Shown here: in pieces, positions 12,935-25,700 of the stretch
Numbering within the stretch: the first letter of the stretch is position 1
How the letters are laid out: each line of letters opens with the position of its first letter
NCBI GenBank assembly: GCA_964035795.1
Contig: OZ038325.1
Coordinates: forward strand, 1,986,473 to 2,050,472
Reading direction: 5' to 3'
Length of the DNA: 64,000 nucleotides
Origin: Pterobdella sp. o SKG-2022
Taxonomy: Eukaryota > Annelida > Clitellata > Hirudinida > Piscicolidae
Translations under genes and position numbers: made by a program
Notes under the pieces: generated by a model
Databases searched by the model: none
Told to the model about the DNA's origin: nothing
Seen by the model: only the letters and a program-made list of their open reading frames with translations

Positions 12935-14651
12935 TCAATTATCAGCACATCTCTGTTTTATTTTTTCGGCCATACGTCGACAAAGATGGTTGGCAGGCAG
13001 TCCCATGACGTTGAAATAGTCTCCTTTGATCCCCTTTATAAGCGACCCTCCTAAACCTTGGATGCCGAAAGCTCCTGCTTTATCCCTGTGATAGTGGGTG
13101 GATGAGTGAGATGTATTATGAAGTTAGCATAAGGTGATGTAAGAATTTCCCAATTCATTTTTTGAAGAAAATATTTTTTTTTCTATTTTTGCTTCAATAA
13201 AAAATCACCATTTATAACAAATCTAATCACAATCTCACATCGGTTCTCCGGTTTTGACATAATTTTTTATGACGTCATCACAAAGAACGTCAAATTCTAC
13301 TTCGGTTACGTCATTGAAACACGTGATCTCGTAATTTTTGTCACATGGCTCAGTTGTTGTGATGTCATCTAGAATAGTGGTGGTTGTGAATATATAAAAG
13401 TGCTAGTTTTGACGACTTAACTTTTAAATATAAACATTTTTAAAAATTATTCTTATTGCATTTTCTAGAAAAAATAGTGCATCTTTTAAAATGATTTGGT
13501 TGTTATATTTTAAAATAAATCATTTTCGATTTCAATCAAACACTTTTATTAACTAAATAACACAAAGCGTTTTGTAACTTAAATTCACATCATCAAGTGT
13601 ACAAACTTGAAGACGTTTTTCATAATAGACTAATTTAGTCATTCATAAATCATTTATATTATCAACATCACCATCACTACTAAAAAAAGCTCCACCCACC
13701 GTTATGCAGCCTTTTGAAGAGCAGCACAACTCCAGTGCAAACCTTATGCACCCTTCCACTCAGTTTCCTCAGCATCTCTTCAGCATCTGTCTTATCAAGA
13801 GGCTTCTCTAGAATCTCACCCCCTATGTATACTACAGTGTCTGCTCCTATCACTATGTCTGCCAGAGGTTCCTGGAATGTTGAGTTGGGTCAAGATAAGA
13901 GAGATGTTGTTACTGATGAAGCTTGTATTTTGAATAAGAAATATTAAATAATTATATTTTTGTGAAAATTATTTTAATTAATTTTTATATTCAACATTAT
14001 TTTATTTTTAAAAAAAGCATTGGTTTTTGAAGACTTCATTTTCACTTGTCTTTTATCTGTATCTTCAAATTCCAAACTATGTTCATCATAATGGTTTACC
14101 ACCATGCTTTTCAATGTACCTTTGGCCTTCTTCTATTACCTCCCACTCAGAAAACTTTAAACTTATTTCACTTAATCATTATTCTTGTATATTCTGTATT
14201 TTCATCACTTTAGTCAACAAAATCTACATTCACTCCAAAGTTTTGAAAAATTCAATTTAGATTACAATGATATTCCAGGTTTTAAAGAAAACAAAATCTT
14301 TTCATAACAACCTTAAAAATACATCTTCCCACTCACATTGTTCAAGACCATATCCTCAACCACAACTTTTGTTTTACACAGTGCAGTCTGCAGCACATAA
14401 TCACTGGGATCGGGGTATGAACCCTTGTCCAAATTTTCCTCAAAAGTCGATTTTTTTACTGTAAACGTCAGACCCTTTGAAATTAAAGATGCTTATAGAT
14501 AAAGTTATTAAGTTAATGATAGATTTTATTATTATAATCGTGCCAGTTTTAAATAACACACAAGGTTATTAAGGATTTCTTTTCTTCTTGGAGATGAGCT
14601 GGCCAAAAGAATATTTTTATCTTTCAGGTATTTTTTATATGGTGTTAACAT
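12935..14651 (-). CDS. Maf/HAM1-like nucleotide pyrophosphatase (ASMTL N-terminal type)
   Basis: Maf proteins hydrolyse nucleoside triphosphates (dTTP, UTP or modified nucleotides) to monophosphates in the cytosol. Five exons in transcript order, all phases agreeing: 14651-14562, 14474-14337, 13871-13700, 13368-13239, 13085-12935. They give 226 aa, a usual Maf length. Visible motifs are the N-terminal [10 protein letters not shown] (residues 18-27), [10 protein letters not shown], the catalytic-site IGADTVV (84-90), [21 protein letters not shown] and [19 protein letters not shown]. The last matches the animal ASMTL/Maf ending better than bacterial forms. There is no methyltransferase domain after the stop at 12935-12937, so this is a stand-alone Maf enzyme. 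It is transcribed in the same direction as RPB6, 262 bp downstream of that gene's stop. Confidence 0.93.
13525..13620. repeat. Fold-back family copy in a Maf-gene intron
   Basis: It contains CAAACACTTTTATTAACTAAATAACA, AAGCGTTTTGTAACTT and ATCATCAAGTGTACAAACTT, all shared with the hairpin at 18882-19026. Only one arm is well preserved. Confidence 0.45.
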
Positions 14652-14913
14652 TGTGCAATACGACGGCTTTTAAAAACGAACTTTGGCGTTTAAAAATTCA
14701 CTTCGACAAAGGTGCTCGAAAATTTTATTTACAAAAATAATATTTCAAAAAAAAAAATGGATAAAAACTTACACAAAAATTAATAAGACCAAAATTTTTA
14801 AACTTTTATAAAAACTTGTATGAAAATAACAGAATAACAACAAACTATAATAATCATAAAATAAATAAAAACGAATAAAATAAATAATATCAATAAAAAA
14901 AGAATAATAATAA
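14652..14913 (-). promoter_or_regulatory. RPB6-Maf intergenic spacer with poly(A) signal
   Basis: An AATAAA for RPB6 lies at 14729-14724 on the minus strand, 185 nt after the RPB6 stop and only about 73 nt before the Maf start codon. A T-rich run ending in AAAAG at about 14666 could serve as a splice acceptor. Either the Maf promoter overlaps the RPB6 3' end, or the two genes share a transcript. Confidence 0.45.
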
Positions 14914-15986
14914 TCAGATATCAGTGATGATAAGCTCATTGATGGCCCACTCCTCGTAAGAACCATCAGGTAGGTACCTCCTGATGATGAAGGGAATCAT
15001 CTTTGCTCTGATTGGTTGGTTGGTGGTTAAGTGATTGTGGAGTTGTGGTTAGTGGTCACTGGTATACTATTATGATGTTGTGTTTGTTGTATGAACAGTG
15101 TTGCTATTGGTATTTTTTTATGATTATACTGTATTAAATTCTTTGGTTTTTAAATTGTAATTGTTGTAATACAAAACAATTAAGAATGTGCTTATAGTGA
15201 GAAACTTTGAGTTTCTAGTTTGCATAGATTGAAAGTGATCATTGCTAATAAGTCTCATTGTCTTAATTATATCATTAATAATTTTTCTACTATCATGGTC
15301 TACAAATTATGAAGTTTAACTTTAAAACACAAATATGAATACATACTTGAGTTCTTTAGTGGCAATGGCTAGAGGGTCAGTTTCACCTTCTAGCTGTACC
15401 ATCACAGGAGCCATCATACTGTTGGTTTGTGTGGTGAGTTTTGGGACATTTTCATTTAATTCATCAAAATTTTGAAGATCCATTTTGATATTATAAAAAA
15501 ATATATTATACAACATAATCTGATAATGATAAAGACAACATACGCAATCTGAAGTGCTCTAGTGCCAATGACTCTAGCTCGCTCATATTTCGTCATGATA
15601 GGAGTTGTCATTCGTTTACTGGCTTCTACTTTTCTACCTACCGATTCACTTGCCATATCAGTTGGGAGAATCTCTATACCTCCTTCTATCTCTTGCTGTG
15701 ATAGTTGAGAGTTGAAGTAGGGAAAGGATGAATACTACATTTTTATTAATTATTTATTTTGTCTGTGGTTTTATTTTGGTGAAAAATTTCCAATTAATAA
15801 AATTATACCATATCTATCGAATCCATTGCCTCTTGGATTCCCATATCATCCCCATAATCTTCACCCATGCTATTTTGAAATAATGAATATGCATAATGAT
15901 TGCAGTACTTTTAGCTGAAATAAAAAATATTTCTAACAAAAATATTTGATAATTTTTACTAACTTTTCATCAAAATCATCAGCCAT
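14914..15986 (-). CDS. POLR2F: RNA polymerase subunit RPB6 (RPABC2)
   Basis: RPB6 is a small subunit shared by nuclear RNA polymerases I, II and III; it helps assemble the core and stabilises the largest subunit. Five exons in transcript order: 15986-15964, 15869-15809, 15695-15544, 15418-15347, 15007-14914. They give 133 aa (human 127). The acidic N terminus starts MADDFDE and continues EDYGDDMG. The conserved core reads [20 protein letters not shown], then [13 protein letters not shown], and the end is [20 protein letters not shown] followed by ELIITD. The last exon's acceptor was set at 15008/15009 because only that choice gives KELKAKMIP in frame. It is divergent from PYCR and tandem with the Maf gene. 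Confidence 0.96.
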
Positions 15987-16268
15987 TTTCGAGTATTTTG
16001 TAAAATCAAAATTTAGAAAGTTTTATCACTCACGACGCATAGACCTCAAAGTTATTTTTTGACTGAATGAAATATTTTAGTTTTAATTTCTAGAAAATTA
16101 AATAAAAGTTTGAAAATTTTTAAATTTAGCATTCATTATTTTTACGATTCTATTTTACTTGTTTGCAAATTACCTCGTTATTGACTTAATCTTTCAAACT
16201 TTGTTCTAAGATATCAAGGAAAGATTTTTGCCTATATTAATTTTTTTGATACGAAAAATAATAAAATA
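15987..16268. promoter_or_regulatory. Shared divergent promoter region, RPB6/PYCR
   Basis: The start codons of RPB6 (minus) and PYCR (plus) are 282 bp apart with no other gene between them. The interval is AT-rich and has no clear TATA box in either direction. A bidirectional promoter is inferred from the distance only. Confidence 0.5.
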
Positions 16269-18123
16269 ATGGATCCACAAACAAATTATAAAAGCTTTTT
16301 AGATGGAAAGGTTGTTGGTTTCATTGGATTTGGCTTTATGGCTCAAAGTCTAGCCAAAGGATTTCTTTCCAAAAAAAGTATGGATTTTTCGCTTTAAAAT
16401 TCACAAACTAATTTCATAAACTTCTTCGTATAACATTTTAACAGTTTTGGAAACATCTCAAATAGTTTATTTTGATCCAAACCAAAGTGTACTTCACCGA
16501 GATGAAGTGAGTACAATAAATTGTTAAAAAGTATAACAATAATATTTTACAAAAGATTAATTATAAAATTGTACTGTTCAGGAACACAAAGGTTTTATTG
16601 GTTGCACAAGTCTTTTTGATAATATTCAAGTACTTGATAGAAGCGATATAGTCATTCTAGCTGTCAAACCACAAGTCATTCTGACTGCACTTAAAGACAT
16701 TCAACATAAGGTTCAAATATTTATTTTGCATGATATTTGGTATAAAATTCTTATTAACAATGTAAAACAATGATGATGATGATTAAGCTAATTTCAAATC
16801 ATTGTTATTTATATAACCCTCAGTACATTTTATAAGCAATAAATTAATCAAAATTACAATATTAATCAACCTAGGTGACTCGCAAGCATCTCATCATCTC
16901 CATCTGTGCAGGCATCACCATTTCTCAACTACAAAATGTTTGCTTGAGTCTTATTCAGTTTTTTGGAGGTGTTTATTTATGTAGTATAAGTATGATCTAT
17001 GTAATGGCAATCCATCTCTATATGTGGTTATTGTGATAAACTTCAGAAGTTTTTAGGCCCCATGATTATTATACAGAAAAAACTACAGCTTAGCATCTCA
17101 GTTCTTTATCTTGATGCTATTTATAGAAAACATTTTTTATTTTTTTGGGGCTTAAAAATTAATTATCAATAAACACATCTTATTTAATAACCAAAATTAA
17201 CAATTAATCAATAAACACACAGTCTCTACCAGCATACACACGAGTGGTGAGAACCATGCCAAACACACCAGCTTCTGTGGGATGTGGCGTCACTGCGGTT
17301 TGTGATGGAGACCATGTTGAAGAGAATGATGGTGATGTTGTAGTTAAGCTGTTCAGTAGTGTAGGCTTTTGTATCAAACTGCCTGAGAAGCAACTGAACA
17401 CTGTGACAGCTATCTCTGGATCTGGGCCTGCCTTTGTGAGTTTTTTGTTAGTTTATCTTTTATTCATTTTTAGTTGTCTTTATTTTTTTTTTGGTCTGTT
17501 TCAAAATATCTGTTTTATCGTCTTGTTATCTGTCCATCTTTTGTTGTCTTATTTTTGATTGTTTCATCTTTCACCAATGTTTTAACTTGATAGTTTATAT
17601 AAAATTTTTTTTGTGTATATTTTTTCCAAAAGATAACACACACACACACACAGGCATACGTAGGATTAGATGCAGTAGGAGATGCAGGGGCATTTTTAGG
17701 ACTGCCTAAACATATCTCACTCAAGCTGGCTGCCTACACTATGATGGTCCAACATTTATCATTTTATTATTTCTTTTATTTAAAAAATTTTTTTTTTATT
17801 TCAAAATTTTTCTTTATAGGGAGCGGCAAAAATGTTTTTGGAATCTGATCAAAACCTGGGCAGTCTTAAGGTTTTTACTTTTAAAATTGTATTCACTATT
17901 TCAACTACCAAATATATTTTTCATGTGGGCCTCCTTGAAATTAATATTTACACACACACGTTTACAGGACTCAGTCTGCAGTCCAGGAGGCACGACGTTA
18001 GAGGGACTGAGGTCATTGGAGAGGTCAGGATACAGAAGCACCTTGATGGAGTGTATTGTAGCTGCTCATGACAAATCCAAGCTGCTTGCTGATGCTGCCG
18101 CTGCTGCTGATGGCCATAAATAA
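16269..18123 (+). CDS. PYCR: Pyrroline-5-carboxylate reductase
   Basis: It catalyses the last step of proline synthesis, reducing pyrroline-5-carboxylate with NAD(P)H. Eight exons with matching phases: 16269-16377, 16445-16506, 16582-16710, 16875-16937, 17223-17435, 17654-17746, 17820-17870, 17968-18123. They give 291 aa. The Rossmann nucleotide-binding loop is IGFGFMAQSLAKG (residues 19-31). VILAVKPQ, the family motif MPNTPASVGCGV (133-144) and AISGSGPAF (to 192) follow. The C-terminal signature DSVCSPGGTTLEGLRSLE starts at residue 241. The length and the complete motif set indicate a functional enzyme. The acceptors at 17223 and 17654 are preceded by CA-rich tracts. Confidence 0.96.
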
Positions 18124-20600
18124 GTTCTAATGGTTGATTTAGTTTTTTTGTGTCACCGTTGATTGGTGGGCTAATAATGTTTCATAACTTATTGCGATTT
18201 GTTTGACAGCTGACGATAGATCTGATCATTGATTGGTTGTTAACAGCTGAAATGGTGTCACAAACATCTGGACATTTTTTTTGTTTTTTCTGTTTTTAGT
18301 TGATATGATTTTTTGGATGAATTTGTTGATTTAGCTCAAGTTCTATTAAATAATCAATTTATTTGAATAATTCATAAATTAATTTGATTTTTTCACAAGT
18401 CTCTTGCATCGATATAAAGTCTGATATAAAATAATTCAAAAATTATTTTGTATTACGTTACTAACAGATAAGTTAGCTTCAATAAGATGTGATTGGTTAC
18501 GATAGTTCAAATGTTCATTATCCACGCATAGCTTTCTTATAATCGTTTTCTATACAAAAAAATGATTTGATTGGTTTTTTGTGGAATCTGTGCTAAAAAT
18601 AGATGTACCTTAAGTGCACATTTGTCCTTCTATCACTTCATCCAAAGTCTGGACTCATGTATGATTTGAGGTGTGGTTATCCTTTTAGTGGTCTAGAAAC
18701 TCTAAATTAATGCCACTAAAATCATACTCGTATTTGATTTGTAGTGTGATTATTCTTCTATTATTTGACCTCAACCATTCAACTTTGACTTATTGTTTTT
18801 TTGAATTGTGATCATTATGTTATTTTTTGTTGAAATTATTTTCAATGTATCATTTTTGAAAACGAAAATTTACGCATTAATGATTCGAATCAAACACTTA
18901 TTAACCGAATAATATTACGAAGCTTTTCGTAAGTTGAACTCACATTATCAAGTATACAAACTTGTGAGTTCAACTTACGAAAAACTTCGTAATATTATTC
19001 AGTTAATAAGTGTTTGATTCAAATCGTTTTTTTTAATAGGCTGGTTTAGTTAAACAGCTAGCTTAGCTATTTATAAACAATAACATCAGCCTTCATACAT
19101 AAATTAATCGTTTCCTTTTTTTTCTAGTTTTAGTTGTATTTATTATTGCTATGTAATTTTTTTATTCTTCAAAACAGCACTTGGTATTGTAATCTCGTCT
19201 TGCATACGCTTCATAATATTTCCTCAAGTTTCAAGTGGATATCTTGGTACTTAACAACACACTATGAACCACATTATTGTTATATACTGGTTCGGAGTTA
19301 ATAAACACAATATATTTTCATTCATTTCACACGAATAATCATTCAAAGTGTATTAATGATTTCGTGAAGATGATGTTGAGAAACGGGATTGATTGGTTAC
19401 AAGATAATGCTGATTTAGTGCGAAATCTACAACTACTTCACAAGTTTTAACCTATGATTATTTAGCGCTCCACTTTTTCTTATTCTCAACAACATCTTTG
19501 CAGAACATCAGTCTCCGACTTTAGTGTTTTTAAATTCATTTTGAATAGTGTTATATATGTTATCAACTTTTCTTGGCACGAAAAACTACGCAAAATTTTC
19601 ATGATACGCGGGGTTAAAACCTTAATCAAGTTTTTTGTTGAAAGTATTGAAACAAAAAGTGTAAAGATATTTCAACCATATCAACAAAATTTCTTTGAAC
19701 CTTCAACATTTTGTCCAAAATCAACGCTAGGTATACCCGCTATGCGGCTTGCATTCAAGAATTAATATAGAGTTATATCAAGAGGTATTCAAAGGAATTG
19801 TGACAGCTTCGATACTGAGTGATGATAGAAAAATGGCACTAACTTAATCACCAAATCTTTAAGACACCAAAATAAATTTCAGACGTTTTACCACCATGAT
19901 AACAGATCAATAACCCAAACCTCAACGATATAAAAGGTAGAAATGTTGAAAAACATGACCAAAGAGAGCAATTATCATTGTTACTACCAGCCACTCAAAT
20001 GCCTCTATGGTTTGTTACTTCCATTGATGTTAGGAGACGATGTTCATTTCACCAAACAGAAACGAAAGCACCAAACTAACGTACAAGTCTCTTTTTTTAA
20101 TAATCTTTCTTATAGTCGTTTGTCCATTTCGGACATGCCAGTGATCAGCTGAACGATTCTTTTTTAAATTTTTTTTTGCTATTAAAAATTTTTTGTCAAA
20201 AATAAAAAAATTTTTTGCAACCAATTTAATTAATATACACTTTTAAACGTAAAGCCGCCATTGCTTTGATGTTATCCAAAATTTTAAAATAAACTTGATT
20301 TTTCTATTCGAATTTTTCTTAAATTTCATGTTTAATTATTTTTTTACTCACAACTCAAATCTTTCAAAAATTTAAATACATTATTCAAACGTATTTCTTT
20401 TTTTGTAGTTTTGTAATTATCGAAAGATGATTTTCTCTCGAAATAAACTATTATAAACTCGTTTAATAATCTTCATTAAACATTCAAAACCAATTCTCAA
20501 CAAAAAATTATATCTTTAAACTTGTGAAAATTCAACGAAGTTCATTTTACTCGTACACACACTCAAAGGTTAATTCAAACGACATCAGATCTGCAATTCA
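18124..20600. other. Non-coding region downstream of PYCR
   Basis: AT-rich sequence with scattered short open frames that show no recognisable family. The clearest structure is the long hairpin at 18882-19026. 19330-19800 and 19920-20220 are slightly GC-richer and could be decayed mobile DNA, but I cannot name it. Confidence 0.5.
18882..19026. repeat. Long inverted-repeat (fold-back) element
   Basis: Two arms of about 62 bp (18882-18943 and 18964-19026) are nearly exact reverse complements around a loop of about 20 bp. The left arm carries GATTCGAATCAAACACTT and ATTACGAAGCTTTTCGTAAG; the right arm mirrors these. No protein-coding capacity. A MITE-like or fold-back element is likely. Confidence 0.9.
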
Positions 20601-21449
20601 GTAGCTTAAGTCTCACGCACTTTTTCTGGATATCAAGATGAAAATGTTCCCATTATTATCACTATAGCCATCATCATCATATTTGTTATCAACTACATCA
20701 TTTTCTTCTTCATCATCATCTTTTTCATCAACTACATCATCCCTAGTAATATAACTAACATTTAATCTTACATACATAAGTATGAGTAGTTTTACTGAAA
20801 TTTTTATCAGCTTATGGGAGGTGATAATGATGATACTATTGATGTTAGCAAAAATTGTTTCGTTATAGTAGGCGGATCTTGAAAACAAGCTATTGAGACT
20901 CGATACATTTTCTAATGATGATTCGAGATGTTGGACTTTATTGGGGAATATTTTTTAGTGATATCATTTTCTTAAAGTGAATTTTGTAGATAAAATGAGT
21001 CTTATTTAGTTAATATTTATACTATAATTTGAAATTAAATTTTTCATATGGATTTCATTAATATTTTATCATTCTATTGCTTCATCAACAAATAATGCAC
21101 TTATCAAATGACTCAAAAGAAGAATTTCAACATGATCATTTTTTTCGGTTTTTAGTGTAAAAGATTTTATTTGAACCTAATGAACTAATTTGAAAAATGA
21201 ATACATAAAAAATATACACATAAGCATTTTGGAATACAAAAAAATAGTAAACATGAAAAGTAAAGAATCAATAAATAAATTAATGAATTTTTTTAAAACA
21301 AGATGTCATTTATTTGAGCAAAAAAGATAGTATACAAGTGGCAATGCATGAAAAGTTTGTGGAAAAATGATACACCATAATGAGAAAATTATAATAAATA
21401 CATCAAATGCTATTAATGAAGTTAAAAAAACGCAAAGTATTTATTTCAA

Positions 21450-21535
21450 AAAAGGCACGAAGCTCTTCGTAAGACTAGCTTACATTATCAAGTGATAATC
21501 AAAGGATTATTTTAAAATAAACACCTTGTGTTGAC
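21450..21535. repeat. Fold-back family fragment
   Basis: GGCACGAAGCTCTTCGTAAG is followed by CTTACATTATCAAGTGATAA, as in the hairpins at 18.9 and 27.9 kb. The second arm is largely lost. Confidence 0.5.
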
Positions 21536-21906
21536 CTTACTAGGTGATTCAGGCTAGTATACTCCATCGATAACAAACACTGTTTCATCATAGAATGAAA
21601 TTATGGAGCTATATTATAATAAAAATATAATTCCATAATAAATTCATATGACCTTGTAAGGAATGATGATATTAGGATTTCATTGTTACTTTATTTAAAG
21701 ATTTATGATATCAAATTATAAGTATATTCACGAGTATAACTAATCAATAAAACGTTATTAAGAAGAAATATATTGAAATCAATAGATTATTGGTTTTCAA
21801 TAATAAATAGTGTTTAAGCTTATTTTTTATTTATTATAGATAATATTTTATGAACTTTGACTTATTATTTCAGTAATGTTTTTAATGATAAGGATGTATC
21901 AGTCTT

Positions 21907-21999
21907 TGATGATGATGATGATGATGACGATGATGATGACGATGACGATGATGTGATGATGATGACGATGATGATGACGATGACGATGATGATGATGAC

Positions 22000-22031
<32 letters not shown>

Positions 22032-22249
22032 CGATGATGATGACGATGATGATGATGATGATGATGATGACGATGATGATGACGATGATGATGATGACGA
22101 TGACGATGATGATGATGACGATGATGATGATGATGATGATGACGATGATGATGATGAAGATGATGATGATGATGACGATGATGATGATGATGATGACGAT
22201 GATGATGATGACGATGACGATGATGATGATGATGACGATGATGATGATA
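21907..22249. repeat. GAT/GAC trinucleotide microsatellite
   Basis: About 340 bp of GAT triplets interrupted by GAC (or ATG/ACG, depending on frame), with one GTG and one GAA. The long open frames here come from the repeat. Confidence 0.95.
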
Positions 22250-22379
22250 CTTATTAAAGAGATTAGCCTTTTTTTAAAACAAAAACATCTTTTCTTATTT
22301 CTCTATTTATAACATTGTTGCTCATTATAAAAATATAACCTATAGTGAACTTTCTTTTGATAATGTATATTCCATACCC

Positions 22380-22760
22380 TATCTGATATTATTTTCAAAA
22401 AATTATTCCTATACCCTAATATTACTAATTTTTAATAAAATCCTTTCTATACCAAAAAAAAATATATTTTTTCAAACACATAATTTATATATCAAAAAAA
22501 AATATTGTCTCTTAAGACCTATACCAAAATATATAAGAGTTTTCACTAATATACTTTAAATACCCAAAAATATTATTTGAATGACAATACAAATGATATA
22601 CCTAAAAAAGTTTGAATGGTGATATTAATAACATACCAAAATACTTTTGAATAAGAAATATCCAAATATATTTAGTTATAATATACAAAAATACTTTAAA
22701 ATGAGAAAATACCTAAATATTGTAAATTATAATATACCCAAATACCTTTGAAAGATCACA
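22380..22760. repeat. Degenerate AT-rich tandem repeat
   Basis: The phrase ATACC-AAATA-CTTT recurs roughly every 55-65 bp with substantial drift. This looks like an old minisatellite. Confidence 0.45.
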
Positions 22761-22997
22761 AATCTTAAACTCACGTTACAACTATCACAAACCCCGTACG
22801 GTCGATACTAGGAAGATCAATTTTTGACAGCTTAGCGTGAGAGAGATGGCGGAGGCTGTCAGTGAACTAATCTTTTTCCTTCTTGTTAAAATGCTTACCT
22901 ATGTGTCTTGTATCAGGGTTGCTTTGATGTGTTTCACGTGTGCTGTTTTGTATTAGGTTGTATTATTCTTTTGCTATTAGGGTATATTATTTCATTA

Positions 22998-22998
<1 letters not shown>

Positions 22999-23057
<59 letters not shown>
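22999..23057. repeat. (TTA)n microsatellite
   Basis: About 19 uninterrupted TTA/ATT triplets. Confidence 0.95.
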
Positions 23058-23058
<1 letters not shown>

Positions 23059-23136
23059 AGTGATTAAAATCTAGGTTTTTTTTTAAAGGCGTTTGAGTAG
23101 TCAGAGAAACGAGGACTGAAGGGGAAGTTCACGCTT

Positions 23137-23397
23137 ACTATAGAAAGCACAATGTTTTTTACTCTGACCAATAGGATTGAAGCAGATTTGGACCCGTTTT
23201 TTTTAATTTGCTTTTTCTCCGGCTAAAAATACATTGTTTTGATTTATTTTTGTTTTTCTATTCTTTAATAATATTGTAAAACTTAATAATATTTTCAAAA
23301 TCTTTTTTCAGCAAAAGAAATAACAAATTTAAAACATCTAATCCAAATCTGCTTCAATCTTATTGGTCAGGGTAAAGAACGTTATGCTTTCTATAGT
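23137..23397. mobile_element. MITE-like element with 56-bp inverted ends
   Basis: ACTATAGAAAGCACAATG...GAAGCAGATTTGGA at 23137-23192 is matched in reverse complement at 23342-23397 with roughly 80 percent identity by eye. The inner 150 bp is AT-rich and non-coding. Size and structure fit a non-autonomous DNA transposon. Target-site duplications could not be fixed by eye. Confidence 0.65.
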
Positions 23398-25004
23398 TAA
23401 CAAAAAGTGCTAGTCGAGGACAGAGAGATGCGGTTGAGAAATGCGTTTATAGAGTTTAAAATTTTATTCCTATCAATGAACTGTGTTTGTTTTTAGTAAG
23501 TTTCCATCATCAAAGTTAACTTTCCCATATCATTTTTTTTATTATGTTATCAAGTGTTCTACTCTTCGGTTCTCTTTTACCCAGACTTTTTGCTGTGCTT
23601 CCTTCCTCAGTGGGCTCCCTTTACAAAAAGTGGTTTTCATTTTTTTAAAGAAAACCTTTCAAGCTTTCAGAGTTTTTTTATCAGCAACAACATCAACTTA
23701 AAAACTCGTAATGTAAATATGGCGAAAATTTAAGTCTCAAAGCAGTATCTTAAATGAAAATGATCCAGAATGCCACCATTGTTGTAAAGGGAAAGATGTT
23801 AAAAAAAATAGTAGCATATAAAATGAAGTTAAAAAATTTCAAAACTAAAAAACTTTATTAAGAGTGAACCCAAAGCTTCAGATGAGTGGTTGAATATTGA
23901 GTAGTTATCATATAGTAAATCGTTACAGATTGAAGAAGTAAAAATTCAGAAAAAAAAAAAGAATAACAATGAAAACAGTGAAAATAATAAAAAAATGATA
24001 AAAAAAAACAATTTGAAGGTTAAAATAATCAAATTGGCGTCTGGACTACCATCAGGACTAGAACTCAACGTATGTGACTGAACAAGGGACCCTCATTATT
24101 AGTTGCTTCAAGATGAACTTGGAAGAATAAAACTGATGAGATAACAAAGTCTGAGTGACATGTTAAAAGAATTTTCGATACTTAAAGGAATTTGGTCTGT
24201 GTAGCACCAACAATTTAAAGCTCCCCTGCTGTTGAGTGGAACTACAAATGTTTTTATTATATTATGATGATGATGTTAACGTTTAAGTCATTTTTAATCT
24301 TTCAACTCAACATAAAATTGAAAAATTTATATATCACTGAAATAATAAAGGTAGTTTTCAACTATTTTTTGTAACAAAATTAAAGTAATTTTTTGTTTTT
24401 TTGAGTGAAAACGAATTTCGTTCAGTGTTGGTTTTTGTTTCAACAAAAAATAAACTCAATAGAGATAAGCTTTACGATGAAATATATTCATCTCAAAAAA
24501 CCTCATTTTTTTAGAATATTCAAAAATCCGCATCAATAAAAATTACTGCTTAGTTTAAAATTTTTTGTCGTAACAAAAGCTGATAAAGTTTATAAATTAA
24601 CATTTTACAATTGCCAAGTTCTTTCCTTTTATTTATCTTTGGAAATCACTCAGTAAACTTCGTTAACTCGATTTCCGGATTATTAACGTATCCAAGTTTT
24701 TGATGTCCGGATTTTTGAAAACCACTTTATAGTTGAGTTCATGAGAGTTATCAAGATGGTCTTGTGTATAGTTATTGTAGAATGTGGGGATTCAGAATAA
24801 ATTAAAACTATGAATGTGGAATCAGTGTGATATGAAATCATAATAATTTGAAAGCATAAAATATTTAATTCTGAAAATAGGACGCTAGAATTATACTAAA
24901 ACAAAACCATAATAATATAAATCTAATAATACAAATTATGAAAGTTTGCAACAAATTAATATTATGAATCATAAAAACACGACAATATTTGAATTTTTTA
25001 TTCT

Positions 25005-25045
25005 GACGAAGCTTTTCGATATGTTAACATCATCATCAGGTAACT
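25005..25045. repeat. Fold-back family fragment
   Basis: The segment TTCTGACGAAGCTTTTCGAT followed by ATCATCATCAGG matches the core and loop edge of the fold-back family. There is no intact second arm. Confidence 0.4.
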
Positions 25046-25700
25046 AATATTACCAAAGTAATATTAAATAAAATATAAATTATTATAAAAATTATAACAT
25101 AAAATTTCGACAACAACAACACAAAATACAACAATGATGCAAGTCATGACAAAATCAAAACAACAACACAAATTATAACATAAACCACAACAATAACAAG
25201 AGTTATAATAACAACAATAATGAATTTTAAAATAAAAATCAAAACAAAAAAAAATGTAAATTAATACAAAATAACACAAAAAGAAATATTAGCAAAACAT
25301 CAATATTATCATAGGCATAATGCTTTCCAACAGGGTTTGAGATTAGCCTTATGATTCTCATAAATATAGTGTTATATGTTATATAACAATTATTTACAAT
25401 ACTATGCAAGAGTTTTTATTTTTTGTATAACAAGTTTTTGTTATATTATATAACAGTTTTTTTATTCTTATGTAACAGTTTTGTTATATAATAATTTTTA
25501 AATATTATATAACAGTTTGTTTGCCTTATATAACAATTGTTTCATGCAATGTAACTCATAACATGTATAACAATGATGATTTTAAATTTAAAATGTTGTG
25601 TTATTGTACAGTTTGCAGTGTTGTTGTGACTAATATGTGTATTAGTTTTTGTTGTTTTGGGTTGATAGTGTTGTTTCCAGTAATAAATTGTTATTCACAA

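Noticed and set aside
14027..14260. Possible extra Maf exon or transposase tail (minus strand [20 protein letters not shown])
   Set aside because: The Maf exons on both sides join in phase 0 without it and give the conserved sequence. The peptide has a stop soon after and no clear family; an alternative exon cannot be fully excluded.
19541..19765. 74-codon open frame in the gene desert
   Set aside because: No motif, no splice context and no recognisable family.
21857..22312. Asp-rich or Met-rich 151-codon open frame
   Set aside because: Translation of the GAT/GAC repeat; no conserved flanking coding sequence.
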